Shown here: piece after piece, positions 13,332-19,849 of the stretch
Position numbering within the stretch: the first letter of the stretch is position 1
How the letters are laid out: the number at the start of each line of letters is the position of its first letter
Assembly: GCA_964461505.1 (NCBI GenBank)
Contig: CAYWUW010000010.1
Span: forward strand, 1 to 23,602
Source: HK-STAS-PATE-42 sp964461505
Lineage (GTDB): Bacteria > Patescibacteriota > Saccharimonadia > Saccharimonadales > HK-STAS-PATE-42
Direction: 5' to 3'
DNA: 23,602 bases
Notes under the pieces: generated by a model
Seen by the model: only the letters and a program-made list of their open reading frames with translations
Database searches by the model: none
What the model was told of the DNA's origin: nothing
Translations under genes and position numbers: made by a program

Positions 13332-14306
13332 TTATACTTTTCTCGCACTAGTTCTTCCAGCTAAAAGGTTTGCGATAGCACCCGAAATATCTAATCCGGT
13401 GTAATGTTCTACCCAGCCAAAGTTGCCACTTGGATTAAGATCGATAAAGTATAAGTTACCATCTAGGTCTTCTATAACATCTAATGAGGCATAGTTCAAC
13501 CCCATAGACTCAACCAAGCGGTACAGTTTTTGCTTATAAGCTTCGGGAAGGTCCCCGGGCTCTAGCCGTACCTCATCCTTCAGAAGTGCATCTCTCCAGT
13601 CTGTTTCAGTATATCTACCTACTGCTGTCAGCTTAGCAATAAACATCTCTTGGCCGACGACAGTTACCCTATATTCCGCTTTTTTTACTATACTTTCCTG
13701 GAACACTGATGGACTAATAATAAGTTCGCCTGGTAAGTCTGCTAGGATTATTGGAGTTGTTGGGTTGTCTGCTTCCCTGCCATAGAAATCTGTTATTGGC
13801 ATAGATTGTGATATGGCCTTGTATACTACAGGTTGATCGCCAAAGTAAACACGCGCATCATCTACCGAGTTCGTAAATATAGTCCTAGGTATCTCTAAGC
13901 CAGTTTCTGTGGCAACACGCAATTGCGTTATCTTATTCTCTGCTGGCCCTGCTTTATTTGGATCACACACTACTAAACCCCTATATCTTTGAGCTATGTA
14001 CTCTTTTATTAAGTCAAAGGATTCTTCACGCGCACGCAAGTTTAAAGGATCGTTTAAGGGCTTATCTGGATATAAAACCAGACCCGGAGATATTTTACGA
14101 ACCCACGCATTATTAATATATCCCGGAGCGGCAAAAGGCGAACTTAGGGATATTGTTGCCAATCCCCTAACAATATCTTCAGAAGCAACAAAGTGGTAAT
14201 CAGCCCCTAATGTATCTAATTTGTCAGCTACAGACCTAACAGAGCCCTCTGTTGCATCTTCTCTAAAGCTGAACAAACCGATGCCTGCAGTCATTTCAGT
14301 ATGCAT
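13332..14306 (-). CDS. ATP-grasp RiPP maturase (microviridin/graspetide-type ligase)
   Basis: The 324-aa product matches the MvdC/MvdD-like ATP-grasp maturases, which use ATP to join side chains (ester or amide) in ribosomal peptides. Visible landmarks are NKITQLRVATETGLEIPRTI (124-143), nucleotide-binding VYKAIS (161-166), QESIVKKAEYRVTVVGQEMFIAKL (203-226), TETDWRD (233-239), NYASLDVIED (271-280), the metal-binding FIDLNPSGNFGWVEHYTGLDIS (287-308) and a final AIANLLA. An N-terminal domain (1-120) is typical of the subgroup and recognises the leader. It lies 163 bp downstream of a 66-aa precursor-like gene on the same strand. There is no transporter nearby. The start could be Met1 or Met5; no SD is seen. 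The gene contains no uptake-like motif core, suggesting acquisition. Confidence 0.9.
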   Translation of the reverse strand: MHTEMTAGIGLFSFREDATEGSVRSVADKLDTLGADYHFVASEDIVRGLATISLSSPFAAPGYINNAWVRKISPGLVLYPDKPLNDPLNLRAREESFDLIKEYIAQRYRGLVVCDPNKAGPAENKITQLRVATETGLEIPRTIFTNSVDDARVYFGDQPVVYKAISQSMPITDFYGREADNPTTPIILADLPGELIISPSVFQESIVKKAEYRVTVVGQEMFIAKLTAVGRYTETDWRDALLKDEVRLEPGDLPEAYKQKLYRLVESMGLNYASLDVIEDLDGNLYFIDLNPSGNFGWVEHYTGLDISGAIANLLAGRTSARKV

Positions 14307-14343
14307 AGTCTTTGATGTCAGTTTTAAATTCTTAAGATAACAC

Positions 14344-14375
14344 TTGACATAACGTTAGTAATACTATACTAGTAT
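14344..14375 (+). promoter_or_regulatory. Candidate plus-strand promoter overlapping the palindrome
   Basis: TTGACA (14344-14349) followed by TATACT (14365-14370) with 15-bp spacing, or TAGTAT (14370-14375) with 20-bp spacing, reads away from the maturase and antisense to the precursor gene. Spacing is non-ideal. The same TTGACATAA start occurs in the promoter at 19729. Confidence 0.3.
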
Positions 14376-14387
14376 AGTATTACTAAC
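14354..14387. promoter_or_regulatory. Perfect 34-bp palindrome between RiPP precursor and maturase
   Basis: Each 17-bp half, GTTAGTAATACTATACT and its exact reverse complement, abuts without a spacer. It lies in the 163-bp gap between the two minus-strand genes, 48 bp upstream of the maturase start. As DNA it could be a dimeric or tetrameric operator; as RNA it would fold into a long A-U hairpin that could attenuate or process the message and lower maturase level relative to precursor. No T-run follows on either strand. Confidence 0.8.
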
Positions 14388-14397
14388 TCAGCTTCCT

Positions 14398-14425
14398 CAA
14401 TACTACGACTTTGTGCATAGTATTG
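14398..14425. promoter_or_regulatory. Second inverted repeat sharing the palindrome half-site
   Basis: CAATACTA (14398-14405) and TAGTATTG (14418-14425) are separated by 12 bp. The 7-bp core AATACTA/TAGTATT also occurs twice in the adjacent palindrome, giving four half-sites within about 67 bp. Confidence 0.6.
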
Positions 14426-14469
14426 GTCATTCGGTTTAAACTGCGAGTAGTAAGTCCTGGCTTAAAGAC

Positions 14470-14670
14470 TTATTTGGTGTCACAATCCAAGCAACTTCCT
14501 ACTCTTGTGGAGTAGCCCACAGGCAGAGTATCGGGCATTACAATTGCTGTTTCTCTTGCCAGATATTCCATTAAGCTTACCCCTCCAAGTTTTTCGAACA
14601 CCTCTTTTGCTGAAGGTAGGGCCACCGCATCTGTTTTAGCTTCTGTTTGTGGTACTGTGGGTGTTTCCAT
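14470..14670 (-). CDS. RiPP precursor peptide (candidate graspetide precursor)
   Basis: The 66-aa frame starts METPTVPQTEAK. The ATG is preceded 8 bases upstream by AGGAGAG, a strong SD for this genome. Residues 1-19 are hydrophilic. Residues 20-42 (SAKEVFEKLGGVSLMEYLARE) look like a helical leader recognition segment with a Gly-Gly at 29-30. The C-terminal part ends YSTRVGSCLDCDTK, rich in Ser/Thr/Lys and Asp, the residue types joined by ATP-grasp maturases, plus Cys60 and Cys63. The adjacent maturase makes a precursor role likely. The core/leader border and ring pattern are unknown, and the core does not match microviridin TxKxPSD. One uptake-like motif core (14572) lies in the gene. Confidence 0.75.
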   Translation of the reverse strand: METPTVPQTEAKTDAVALPSAKEVFEKLGGVSLMEYLARETAIVMPDTLPVGYSTRVGSCLDCDTK

Positions 14671-14989
14671 AATCGTTTCTCTCCTATTTTATTAAAGCAA
14701 TATACCTACTTTTATGTAACCTATCTCAACCAAGCCATAATAATGACTTAACTAAAATGTATCAATAGGTTTTAGTTAAGTCAAATCTAACTTCAAATTA
14801 AGTATTTAAAAGCTGCATTTTCTTTTCTGCGGCAAGAACCATAAAGACCTAACTAACTCCACTAACTCCAACATCTATTTCACTAAATCAGTTCTTTGGT
14901 TTTGTTTTTCTGCACTTACTGGTTATTATTGATTGAGAAGACCATAATTTTATTCCTAAACTAATCTATAAAATTTAATTTAAAATATT
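14671..14989. other. Intergenic region upstream of the RiPP operon
   Basis: No coding frame is supported in this 319-bp A+T-rich stretch. It should contain the divergent promoters of the precursor gene (minus) and of paralogue B (plus). It holds the 14-bp inverted repeat at 14744-14783. Confidence 0.6.
14744..14783. promoter_or_regulatory. 14-bp inverted repeat upstream of the RiPP precursor
   Basis: TGACTTAACTAAAA (14744-14757) and its exact reverse complement (14770-14783) flank a 12-nt loop. It lies 74-113 bp upstream of the precursor ATG, in or near its promoter. No T-run follows, so an operator or structured leader is more likely than a terminator. Confidence 0.6.
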
Positions 14990-15511
14990 ATGTCATTTGT
15001 CGAAGATCATCAAAAACTTTTAAAATTAAGCCCTACTGAATTTGATCAAGGCGAGGAAGGCTTTCGAGCCTTGGTTGGGAATGTCAGCGAAGCATACATA
15101 GCCAATCTAATACTGAGCTATATTGAAAGAAATAGAGAACTAATTATTTCAAACAATAAATTAAAACATAAAGACCATTACCTGCCATTAAGTCTACTCT
15201 ATTTTCACGCTGGTCAGGCGTTTGCAGGCTCAGGATCAAAATACTACTCAGAGGCCATTGAATGCTTTGAAAAAGGATACGAGGATGAAGATAAGGATGC
15301 ACAGGAATGCTGGAATGCCTATGTTAATGGAACCATTGCGTTCTTAAATAAGGACTCTGCTAAGATTCTCGATCAAATTCGTATCGTCGAGAAGTCTAAT
15401 GCTAAAAATAAAGCTGGTGGGAATATTGAATTACTAAAGAAGTTCTCAATGGCACTAGATAAGGGAATAGTTGATTATTTACGGGCTTGCACAATGCCAC
15501 CTAGCGAATAG
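14990..15511 (+). CDS. TPR-like helical protein, paralogue B
   Basis: The 173-aa product is a paralogue of the element gene at 12734-13210. They share FDQ-x-E-x-G-x-R-x-L, IANLIL-x-YI, LLYFHAGQ-x-FA, G-x-KYY-x-x-AI, WNAYVNGTIAFL and GGNI-x-x-LK-x-FS in the same order. B has an insertion of about 8 residues after the first helices (SNNKLKHKDHYLP). It is probably cytoplasmic, all-alpha and TPR-like, with no catalytic motif. The start lacks an SD. It lies divergent from the RiPP operon and outside attR. Having one copy on each side of attR suggests either duplication during element acquisition or two successive insertions at this hotspot. Function is unknown. Confidence 0.82.
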   Translation: MSFVEDHQKLLKLSPTEFDQGEEGFRALVGNVSEAYIANLILSYIERNRELIISNNKLKHKDHYLPLSLLYFHAGQAFAGSGSKYYSEAIECFEKGYEDEDKDAQECWNAYVNGTIAFLNKDSAKILDQIRIVEKSNAKNKAGGNIELLKKFSMALDKGIVDYLRACTMPPSE

Positions 15512-15687
15512 AGCCCGGCTGCCCTATACCACAGAATTCAGATCAAGAGGCACAGAATCTAGGCTTACTCCTATAATTGATGACAGGACTTCCAAATTGC
15601 TTGACTTGCTAGATTAAACGCACCAACTTCATAGAAAAAATCACAACAAAAAGCTCTAGCAAACTTAAGCTTAAGCACGATATAATG

Positions 15688-15716
15688 AAAGCCAGTTATG
15701 CAGATACTGGCTTTTT
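15688..15716 (+). terminator. Hairpin with short T-run
   Basis: AAAGCCAGT (15688-15696) and ACTGGCTTT (15706-15714) form a 9-bp stem with a 9-nt loop and end in five Ts. It may be a terminator for paralogue B or the first stem of a small RNA. Confidence 0.5.
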
Positions 15717-15851
15717 AGCAAAGCTCTAAAACCTTTAATTTGCAAGCTTATTAACAAAACCAAAAAAGAGATTCTTCTTTAAACTTTTTAGAAGATTCAG
15801 CCTGAGTTTTACAGCAGGAATTTTAGATCATTATCTAAACAAAAAGTAACC

Positions 15852-15877
15852 GTTCTTCATTAAAAAAGAACTTTTTT
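15852..15877 (+). terminator. Rho-independent terminator
   Basis: GTTCTT (15852-15857) and AAGAAC (15866-15871) form a 6-bp stem with an 8-nt loop, followed by TTTTTT. Confidence 0.65.
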
Positions 15878-16049
15878 CACGCATCTAATTTTTGTTAATA
15901 AGCACTCTTTTTTTCAGATAAACTCCCAGATCTTATCCCAACAATTCTACACTCAGATTCACCAAAAGCAGTGTTTGCCCTTAAGCTTAAGCCAAAAGTT
16001 TCAAGATGTTAATCAATCAATTAACTAAAACTAGAGGTCTAAAACCACC

Positions 16050-16316
16050 ATGGCAAACTCAATCAAAATCAATGAACAAGTTAAAGTAAAAGCATTATTC
16101 GAAGATGAAAGCGACGGCAGCTTTATCTGCCAGCCACTCAAAATGGAATTCCGCGGCAAAGAGGTTGCCTTTAACAAGTTCCGCATAAATTACGCCAACA
16201 ACTCTGAGGCCGATAAAAAAATCTTCGATCTATTCGATCAAGAAAATCGCTACCGCCTCATCTTCAACATGGAAAACCTCAGTTGGCTGCTCACCACCAT
16301 ACGCTCTAGAATCTAA
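16050..16316 (+). CDS. Small beta-rich hypothetical protein
   Basis: The 88-aa product has alternating short strands: EQVKVKALFED, FICQPLKMEFRGKEVAFNKFRINYANN, then KIFDLFDQENRYRLIFNMENLSWLLTTIRSRI. The pattern suggests a compact beta-barrel or sheet domain, and it resembles small conserved hypothetical proteins I associate with CPR genomes, though I cannot name a family. No signal or TM segment and no SD are present. It lies 20 bp upstream of the thymidine kinase gene on the same strand, with an uptake-like motif core in the gap, and may be co-transcribed. Confidence 0.72.
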   Translation: MANSIKINEQVKVKALFEDESDGSFICQPLKMEFRGKEVAFNKFRINYANNSEADKKIFDLFDQENRYRLIFNMENLSWLLTTIRSRI

Positions 16317-16336
16317 TTTCTGCTAAACTTAACATC

Positions 16337-16927
16337 ATGGCCAAACTCTATTTTCACTACGGAGCAATGAATTCCGGCAAAACCATAGAACTCATCCGCG
16401 CCGCACATAATTACCAAGAACAGGGCCTGCGCACTTTTATTGTAAAACCATCTCAAGATACCAAAGGCGCCGCCAAAATTACCTCTAGAATCGGCGTCCA
16501 AAAAGAAGTCGATCTTTTAGCCACCCCAAATACAAATCTTCAACAAACAATAACCGAGGCACACCGCAAAGCCAAAATAGCCTGCATCTTTGCCGATGAA
16601 GCACAGTTTTTTACCCCAGAACAAATCAACCAACTCTTAAGCTTAACCCTACCTCCGACCAACATTCCAGTTATGGCTTATGGTTTAAGAGGAGATTTCC
16701 AAACTCACGGCTTTCCCGGATCCACTAGATTGCTCGAGGTCGCCGATGTTATAAAAGAAGTTAGAACAATCTGCCAATGTGGCAAAAACGCCACCCTCAA
16801 CGCCCGTAAAATAAATGGGGAATTTGTCACTGAAGGCTCACAGGTAGCCATAGATAACCAGGCCGAAATCGCCTACCAAGCCTTTTGCAAGATTTGCTAC
16901 ACGCAAAAAGTCGGGCCTATTCGCTAA
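16337..16927 (+). CDS. tdk: Thymidine kinase (TK1 type)
   Basis: It phosphorylates thymidine to dTMP with ATP, a salvage step valuable to an organism lacking full nucleotide synthesis. The 196-aa enzyme has P-loop GAMNSGKT (9-16), the catalytic-Glu motif FADEAQFF (Glu88), the substrate lasso AYGLRGDFQTHGFPGS (114-129) and a structural zinc site from CQC (146, 148) and CKIC (184, 187). Length is normal. The start at 16337 has no SD; TAAACT within the motif core at 16324 ends 7 bp before the ATG and could be a -10 of a leaderless message. Thymidine salvage fits the neighbouring secreted nuclease and a DNA-scavenging lifestyle; that link is inference. Confidence 0.96.
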   Translation: MAKLYFHYGAMNSGKTIELIRAAHNYQEQGLRTFIVKPSQDTKGAAKITSRIGVQKEVDLLATPNTNLQQTITEAHRKAKIACIFADEAQFFTPEQINQLLSLTLPPTNIPVMAYGLRGDFQTHGFPGSTRLLEVADVIKEVRTICQCGKNATLNARKINGEFVTEGSQVAIDNQAEIAYQAFCKICYTQKVGPIR

Positions 16928-16969
16928 ACTTAAGTTAATATAGATCTTAAAATCCAAATCTTAAATTAT

Positions 16970-17458
16970 ATGGCCACCATTCCTAGAAGCCCCGTTCCAA
17001 GCCTAGAAACAGTAGCATTCATAAATCTATTTCCAGAATCAGAACCAATTCCAGCCGCAAACCTACAGCTCGGAGCAATCTATCTCGGCCACGGAGGCAA
17101 TGTCGCCCCAATCGCCCAGCTCTGCGCCAGAGATAGCGCCGGAAGATTTGCCTTTACAGGTTACGAAGTCTTCAGCAAAGGATTTCAAGAGATCACCGAG
17201 ATTCTGCCTCTTGGCCAAGTTAGCCCAGGTCTACCATTTAGCGCATTTGCTCCGACTAGGCTTATCCAAGCCCCACCACAAACCAACACACTAAGCTTAA
17301 CCGACCAATTAGTCGGAGCTCATTTAGCCTACCTTCAATCTAAAATTCAAGAAGTTAAAGCCCGTGCTCATGCCCTAGAAGAAACTCCAGTCTACAAACA
17401 AACCCTGCAAGGTCTACAAGCCCAAATAGAGCTCATCCGCCGCACTCAAGCTTTTTAA
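16970..17458 (+). CDS. Hypothetical protein
   Basis: The 162-aa product has a proline-rich beginning (IPRSPVPSLE), a middle domain with LGAIYLGHGGNVAPIAQLCARDSAGRF and a hydrophobic SPGLPFSAFAPTRL. A C-terminal helix (about 115-160, YLQSKIQEVKARAHALEE...) may form a coiled coil. I recognise no family; there is no signal peptide. No SD precedes the ATG. Its stop overlaps the 3' end of the convergent glycosylase gene by 4 bp. The motif core at 17292 encodes LSL. Confidence 0.75.
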   Translation: MATIPRSPVPSLETVAFINLFPESEPIPAANLQLGAIYLGHGGNVAPIAQLCARDSAGRFAFTGYEVFSKGFQEITEILPLGQVSPGLPFSAFAPTRLIQAPPQTNTLSLTDQLVGAHLAYLQSKIQEVKARAHALEETPVYKQTLQGLQAQIELIRRTQAF

Positions 17459-17988
17459 TTAAACTTAAAACATCCTTCTTCATGATCATCAACCATTCCG
17501 GCTGCTTGCATAAATGCATAACAAATAGTTGGCCCAACAAAATTGAACCCCCGCTTTTTAAGATCTTTGCTCATCATTTCTGCAACTTCAAAACCCTTAA
17601 GCTTAGCTAACTTTTCAGAATACTTCCAAATAAACTCATCAAAGCTCCCAAATTCTGCTTGAATTTTAAGAATCTCGCCCGCGTTCTGAACCACCGAATT
17701 AACCTTTAGCCTGTTTTTAACCACATTTCCATTTTGCAAGATCTCTTCAATCTCAGCAGAATTAAGCTTAGCAACCCTAGCTACATCAAAATTGCAAAAA
17801 GCTTTTTTATAACCAGCTCTTTTTTTTAAGATAGTCAACCAGCTTAAACCAGCCTGAGCACCTTCTAAGCTTAACAGCTCAAAAAGATTATTATCTCCGT
17901 GAGTTTCAACTCCCCATTCCTCATCGTGATAACTAATATATTCGGCCGCACCGGTGCACCAACTGCAGCGTCTTACATCAGCTTTCAT
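17455..17988 (-). CDS. tag: DNA-3-methyladenine glycosylase I
   Basis: It removes 3-methyladenine from alkylated DNA, starting base-excision repair. The 177-aa product matches Tag throughout: zinc ligands Cys8 and His21 at the N-terminus (CSWC...YISYHDEEWGV), catalytic Glu42 in LSLEGAQAGLSW, the core VGPTICYAFMQAAGMVDDH, and His169 and Cys173 completing the zinc snap (DDHEEGC). Length is slightly short of the E. coli enzyme. No SD precedes the ATG. It contains three uptake-like motif cores (17598, 17763, 17866), encoding AKLK, AKLN and LSL, and a fourth (17460) lies at its stop. It is convergent with the preceding hypothetical gene. Confidence 0.96.
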   Translation of the reverse strand: MKADVRRCSWCTGAAEYISYHDEEWGVETHGDNNLFELLSLEGAQAGLSWLTILKKRAGYKKAFCNFDVARVAKLNSAEIEEILQNGNVVKNRLKVNSVVQNAGEILKIQAEFGSFDEFIWKYSEKLAKLKGFEVAEMMSKDLKKRGFNFVGPTICYAFMQAAGMVDDHEEGCFKFN

Positions 17989-18011
17989 TTTACAAATCTA
18001 ACAAAATTATC

Positions 18012-18284
18012 CTACTGATCGTCGCCCAAAGTTTTTCTGCCTGTAACAAGATTCCAAATTGCCACAAACACCAAACCGCCAACAACTGCCACCAAAATAC
18101 TTTTAAAATTAAGCCCACTCACATCAACATCAAACAATCTGCTACCCAAAAAGCCGCCCAGCAGAGCTCCAATTACACCAACCGCAACATTGCCCAAAAA
18201 GCCCTGTTTTGCATTTGTTTTAACAATTATCGAAACAATCCAACCAGAAAGTGCCCCTAAAATAATCCAACTAATAATTCCCAT
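18012..18284 (-). CDS. GlsB/YeaQ/YmgE-family membrane protein
   Basis: The start at 18284 (MGIISWIILGALSGW) is chosen because GGAGGAG lies 8 bases upstream, the best SD among the native genes here; the longer frame starts inside the motif region. The 90-aa product has three hydrophobic helices and the family's signature pattern: W-I-x-x-G-x-x-x-G-W near the start, G-x-x-GN-x-x-VGVIGALLGGFLG in the middle and a final helix SILVAVVGGLVFVAIW. These small inner-membrane proteins (transglycosylase-associated/GlsB) are linked to envelope stress. It lies 23 bp after tag on the same strand and divergent from a secreted-protein gene. Confidence 0.9.
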   Translation of the reverse strand: MGIISWIILGALSGWIVSIIVKTNAKQGFLGNVAVGVIGALLGGFLGSRLFDVDVSGLNFKSILVAVVGGLVFVAIWNLVTGRKTLGDDQ

Positions 18285-18377
18285 CGTAAAACTCCTCCAA
18301 AAATTAAGTTTACTAACTACCAACTCTAGCATATTATTGTGCTAAACTTAAGCTTAATCAAATTATTAAGATTTTTT

Positions 18378-18716
18378 ATGAAGAAGATAATTATTCTCGC
18401 AGTTGTGTTTCTAGTTTTTACTTTTGGTGTAATTTTTGGCAAGAGCTGGGCCCAGAATTCTTGGATAACCAGCGCCGTTAACAAAGGTCTAGAATCATCC
18501 GGGCAAACCCAAAATGCCGAAACCGCCGCTAAGCTTAATGGCCTAAAAAACTGTAAAATTGAAGGAGGTTTAAGTTCTACAGAAACCGGCAAAGAGGCCA
18601 CCCTAAAATGTTTTAATGCTCAAGATCAAATTGTTAAGCTTAAGGCCACAGCCGTAAAAGATGGCAAAATCCTCATCTTTAACAAATACAAGTTCGAAGG
18701 CCTCCAAATTTTATAG
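18378..18716 (+). CDS. Small signal-anchored hypothetical protein
   Basis: I choose the start at 18378 (MKKIIILAVVFLVF), giving a proper signal or anchor: two lysines, a hydrophobic helix (about 4-20), then the outside domain. The 112-aa product has a two-cysteine extracellular part (NCKIEGG... and LKCFNAQ) with short beta strands ending in ILIFNKYKFEGLQIL. I recognise no family. No SD is seen. A double motif (18343/18349) lies just upstream, and two more cores (18530, 18635) lie inside. It is divergent from the GlsB-like gene. Confidence 0.75.
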   Translation: MKKIIILAVVFLVFTFGVIFGKSWAQNSWITSAVNKGLESSGQTQNAETAAKLNGLKNCKIEGGLSSTETGKEATLKCFNAQDQIVKLKATAVKDGKILIFNKYKFEGLQIL

Positions 18717-18750
18717 AACCTAAAAAACCGCACCGAAGGTATTCCAGTGC

Positions 18751-18756
18751 TATAAT
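18751..18756 (+). promoter_or_regulatory. -10 box of tRNA-Trp
   Basis: A perfect TATAAT lies 15 bp before the first tRNA base. No good -35 is visible 17 bp upstream. Confidence 0.45.
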
Positions 18757-18771
18757 GTTAACTTAAGCCTA

Positions 18772-18848
18772 AGGGGTGTAGCTCAGCTGGCCAGAGCACC
18801 GGTCTCCAAAACCGGGTGTCGTAGGTTCGAATCCTATCACCCCTGCCA
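18772..18848 (+). tRNA. tRNA-Trp (CCA anticodon)
   Basis: The 77-nt sequence folds as a standard cloverleaf. The acceptor is AGGGGTG/CACCCCT, the D-arm GCTC/GAGC, the anticodon stem CCGGT/ACCGG with loop CTCCAAA, and the T-arm GTAGG-TTCGAAT-CCTAT; the 3' CCA is encoded. The anticodon CCA reads UGG, so UGA is not decoded by this tRNA. Confidence 0.97.
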
Positions 18849-18907
18849 TAAAAAGAATTCATCAAAAAGTATATACTTAAATACATAACTTAAGCTTAAT
18901 ATTAAAA

Positions 18908-19363
18908 ATGATTAAAGAAAACCTCCGCACGATAATTTTTGGAATAGAAGATAGCCTCGTTTCAACAACCGGAGTCATCGTAGGCTTAATTACTACCGGA
19001 GCCGCCGAAAAAACGGTTCTAGCCGCCGGCCTAATTACCATCATCGTAGAAGCCACCAGCATGGGGGCAGGAGAATTTATCTCTAACGATGAGAATCCCG
19101 AAAAAGATAAAGCCGCCATCCGTAAAGGAATTCTTATGCTAGTTTCATATTTAATTGCCGGAATTTGGGTTATATCACCACTTTTCCTAAATATCCAGAA
19201 TCAAGCCATAATCATCGCCTTAGCCATGCTAAGCTTATTTATTTTAGGATTCTGGCGCGGAGCAGTTCTGAAGGGCAAAAAACTAAAATTCGCCCTACGC
19301 ACACTTTTAATTGGAGGCATCGCCTGCGTGTTCGGAATCGGAGCCGGCCTTTTACTCCGCTAA
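18908..19363 (+). CDS. VIT/CCC1-family metal transporter, short form
   Basis: The 151-aa product opens with FGIEDSLVSTTGVIVGL (11-27) and AGLITIIVEATSMGAGEFIS (40-59), the highly conserved first two helices of vacuolar iron transporter (VIT1/CCC1) proteins that carry iron or manganese. Three further hydrophobic helices follow (about 74-92, 98-112 and 128-149). It is shorter than many relatives because the cytoplasmic metal-binding helical domain between TM2 and TM3 is reduced to about 18 charged residues (NDENPEKDKAAIRKG). Transport direction and metal cannot be told from sequence. It stands alone between two tRNA genes; no SD is seen. Confidence 0.88.
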   Translation: MIKENLRTIIFGIEDSLVSTTGVIVGLITTGAAEKTVLAAGLITIIVEATSMGAGEFISNDENPEKDKAAIRKGILMLVSYLIAGIWVISPLFLNIQNQAIIIALAMLSLFILGFWRGAVLKGKKLKFALRTLLIGGIACVFGIGAGLLLR

Positions 19364-19402
19364 CAAAATTAAGCTTAGTATTTTTTAGAAATTAGAGTTT
19401 GC

Positions 19403-19408
19403 TATAAT
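19403..19408 (+). promoter_or_regulatory. Candidate -10 upstream of tRNA-Pro
   Basis: TATAAT lies 104 bp before tRNA-Pro. The gap contains two motif cores (19459, 19484). No good -35 is seen. Confidence 0.35.
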
Positions 19409-19512
19409 TGATTACCGAAGCTAATCATCTTAAAATAATTTTTAAGGATCTAGCCCACTAAGCTTAAGCCTTAGATCTTAGTTTAAGTTTAGCCTTAAGT
19501 TAGATAAAACTT

Positions 19513-19588
19513 CGGGGTGTGGCGCAGTTGGTAGCGCGCGCGGTTTGGGACCGTGAGGTCGTTGGTTCGAATCCAATCACCCCGACCA
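19513..19588 (+). tRNA. tRNA-Pro (TGG anticodon)
   Basis: The 76-nt cloverleaf has acceptor CGGGGTG/CACCCCG, D-arm GCGC/GCGC, anticodon loop TTTGGGA (anticodon TGG), T-arm GTTGG-TTCGAAT-CCAAT and an encoded CCA. Confidence 0.97.
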
Positions 19589-19631
19589 TTCCTAAATTAA
19601 TTCACCCACACGGTGAGTTGGCTTAGGAATG
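19587..19631 (+). terminator. Long hairpin immediately after tRNA-Pro
   Basis: CATTCCTAA (19587-19595) pairs with TTAGGAATG (19623-19631), and an inner TCACC/GGTGA extends it. It overlaps the CCA of the tRNA and lacks a T-run, so it may be a processing signal or weak terminator. Confidence 0.45.
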
Positions 19632-19728
19632 ATCTAAGCTTAAATTGTCAATCTTCTCTTACATAACAGGGGAGATCTTTATTAAGCTTAAGCCTGTTGC
19701 ATAAAATACCACTTAGATGTTGAGGGTA

Positions 19729-19758
19729 TTGACATAATTGTATCTACTATGATAGTAT
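19729..19758 (+). promoter_or_regulatory. Promoter of the Thr-rich surface protein gene
   Basis: A perfect TTGACA (19729-19734) and TAGTAT (19753-19758) are 18 bp apart, about 90 bp before the start at 19850. Confidence 0.5.
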
Positions 19759-19849
19759 TGAAAGCATAGACTTATTTTTGGGCGAAAACATTAGAGAGAT
19801 AAAGCCTAAGATTCAAAATAAGCATTACTAAAAAGATTTAGGAGATATT

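Larger units (their letters stand above)
15681..15877 (+). ncRNA. Candidate small non-coding RNA, about 190 nt
   Basis: A perfect TATAAT at 15681 is followed by about 190 nt with three stable hairpins and a clean Rho-independent terminator. No -35 matches well, and the first hairpin could itself terminate. It does not match tRNA, SRP RNA, RNase P or 6S features that I can recall, so the identity is open. Confidence 0.3.
15512..16049. other. 538-bp gene-free region with hairpins
   Basis: No protein frame is supported. It contains a TATAAT (15681-15686), a hairpin AAAGCCAGT/ACTGGCTTT ending in Ts, a TTTAGAT/ATCTAAA hairpin (15822-15839) and a strong terminator (15852-15877). Motif cores lie at 15666 and 15982. 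A small RNA gene is a reasonable reading of the middle part. Confidence 0.6.

Noticed and set aside
14354..14387. The 34-bp palindrome as an intrinsic terminator
   Set aside because: It is A+T-rich and not followed by a T-run on either strand, so a regulatory or processing role is more likely.
9401..14670. C39-like enzyme as the leader peptidase of the RiPP precursor at its Gly-Gly
   Set aside because: Tempting, but the genes are 4 kb apart on opposite strands and on different sides of attR, and the enzyme has no transporter domain.
15512..15680. A third att copy marking a second tandem element
   Set aside because: I looked for the GGACGTGGG...AGCTCCACCA sequence downstream of 13301 and found none.
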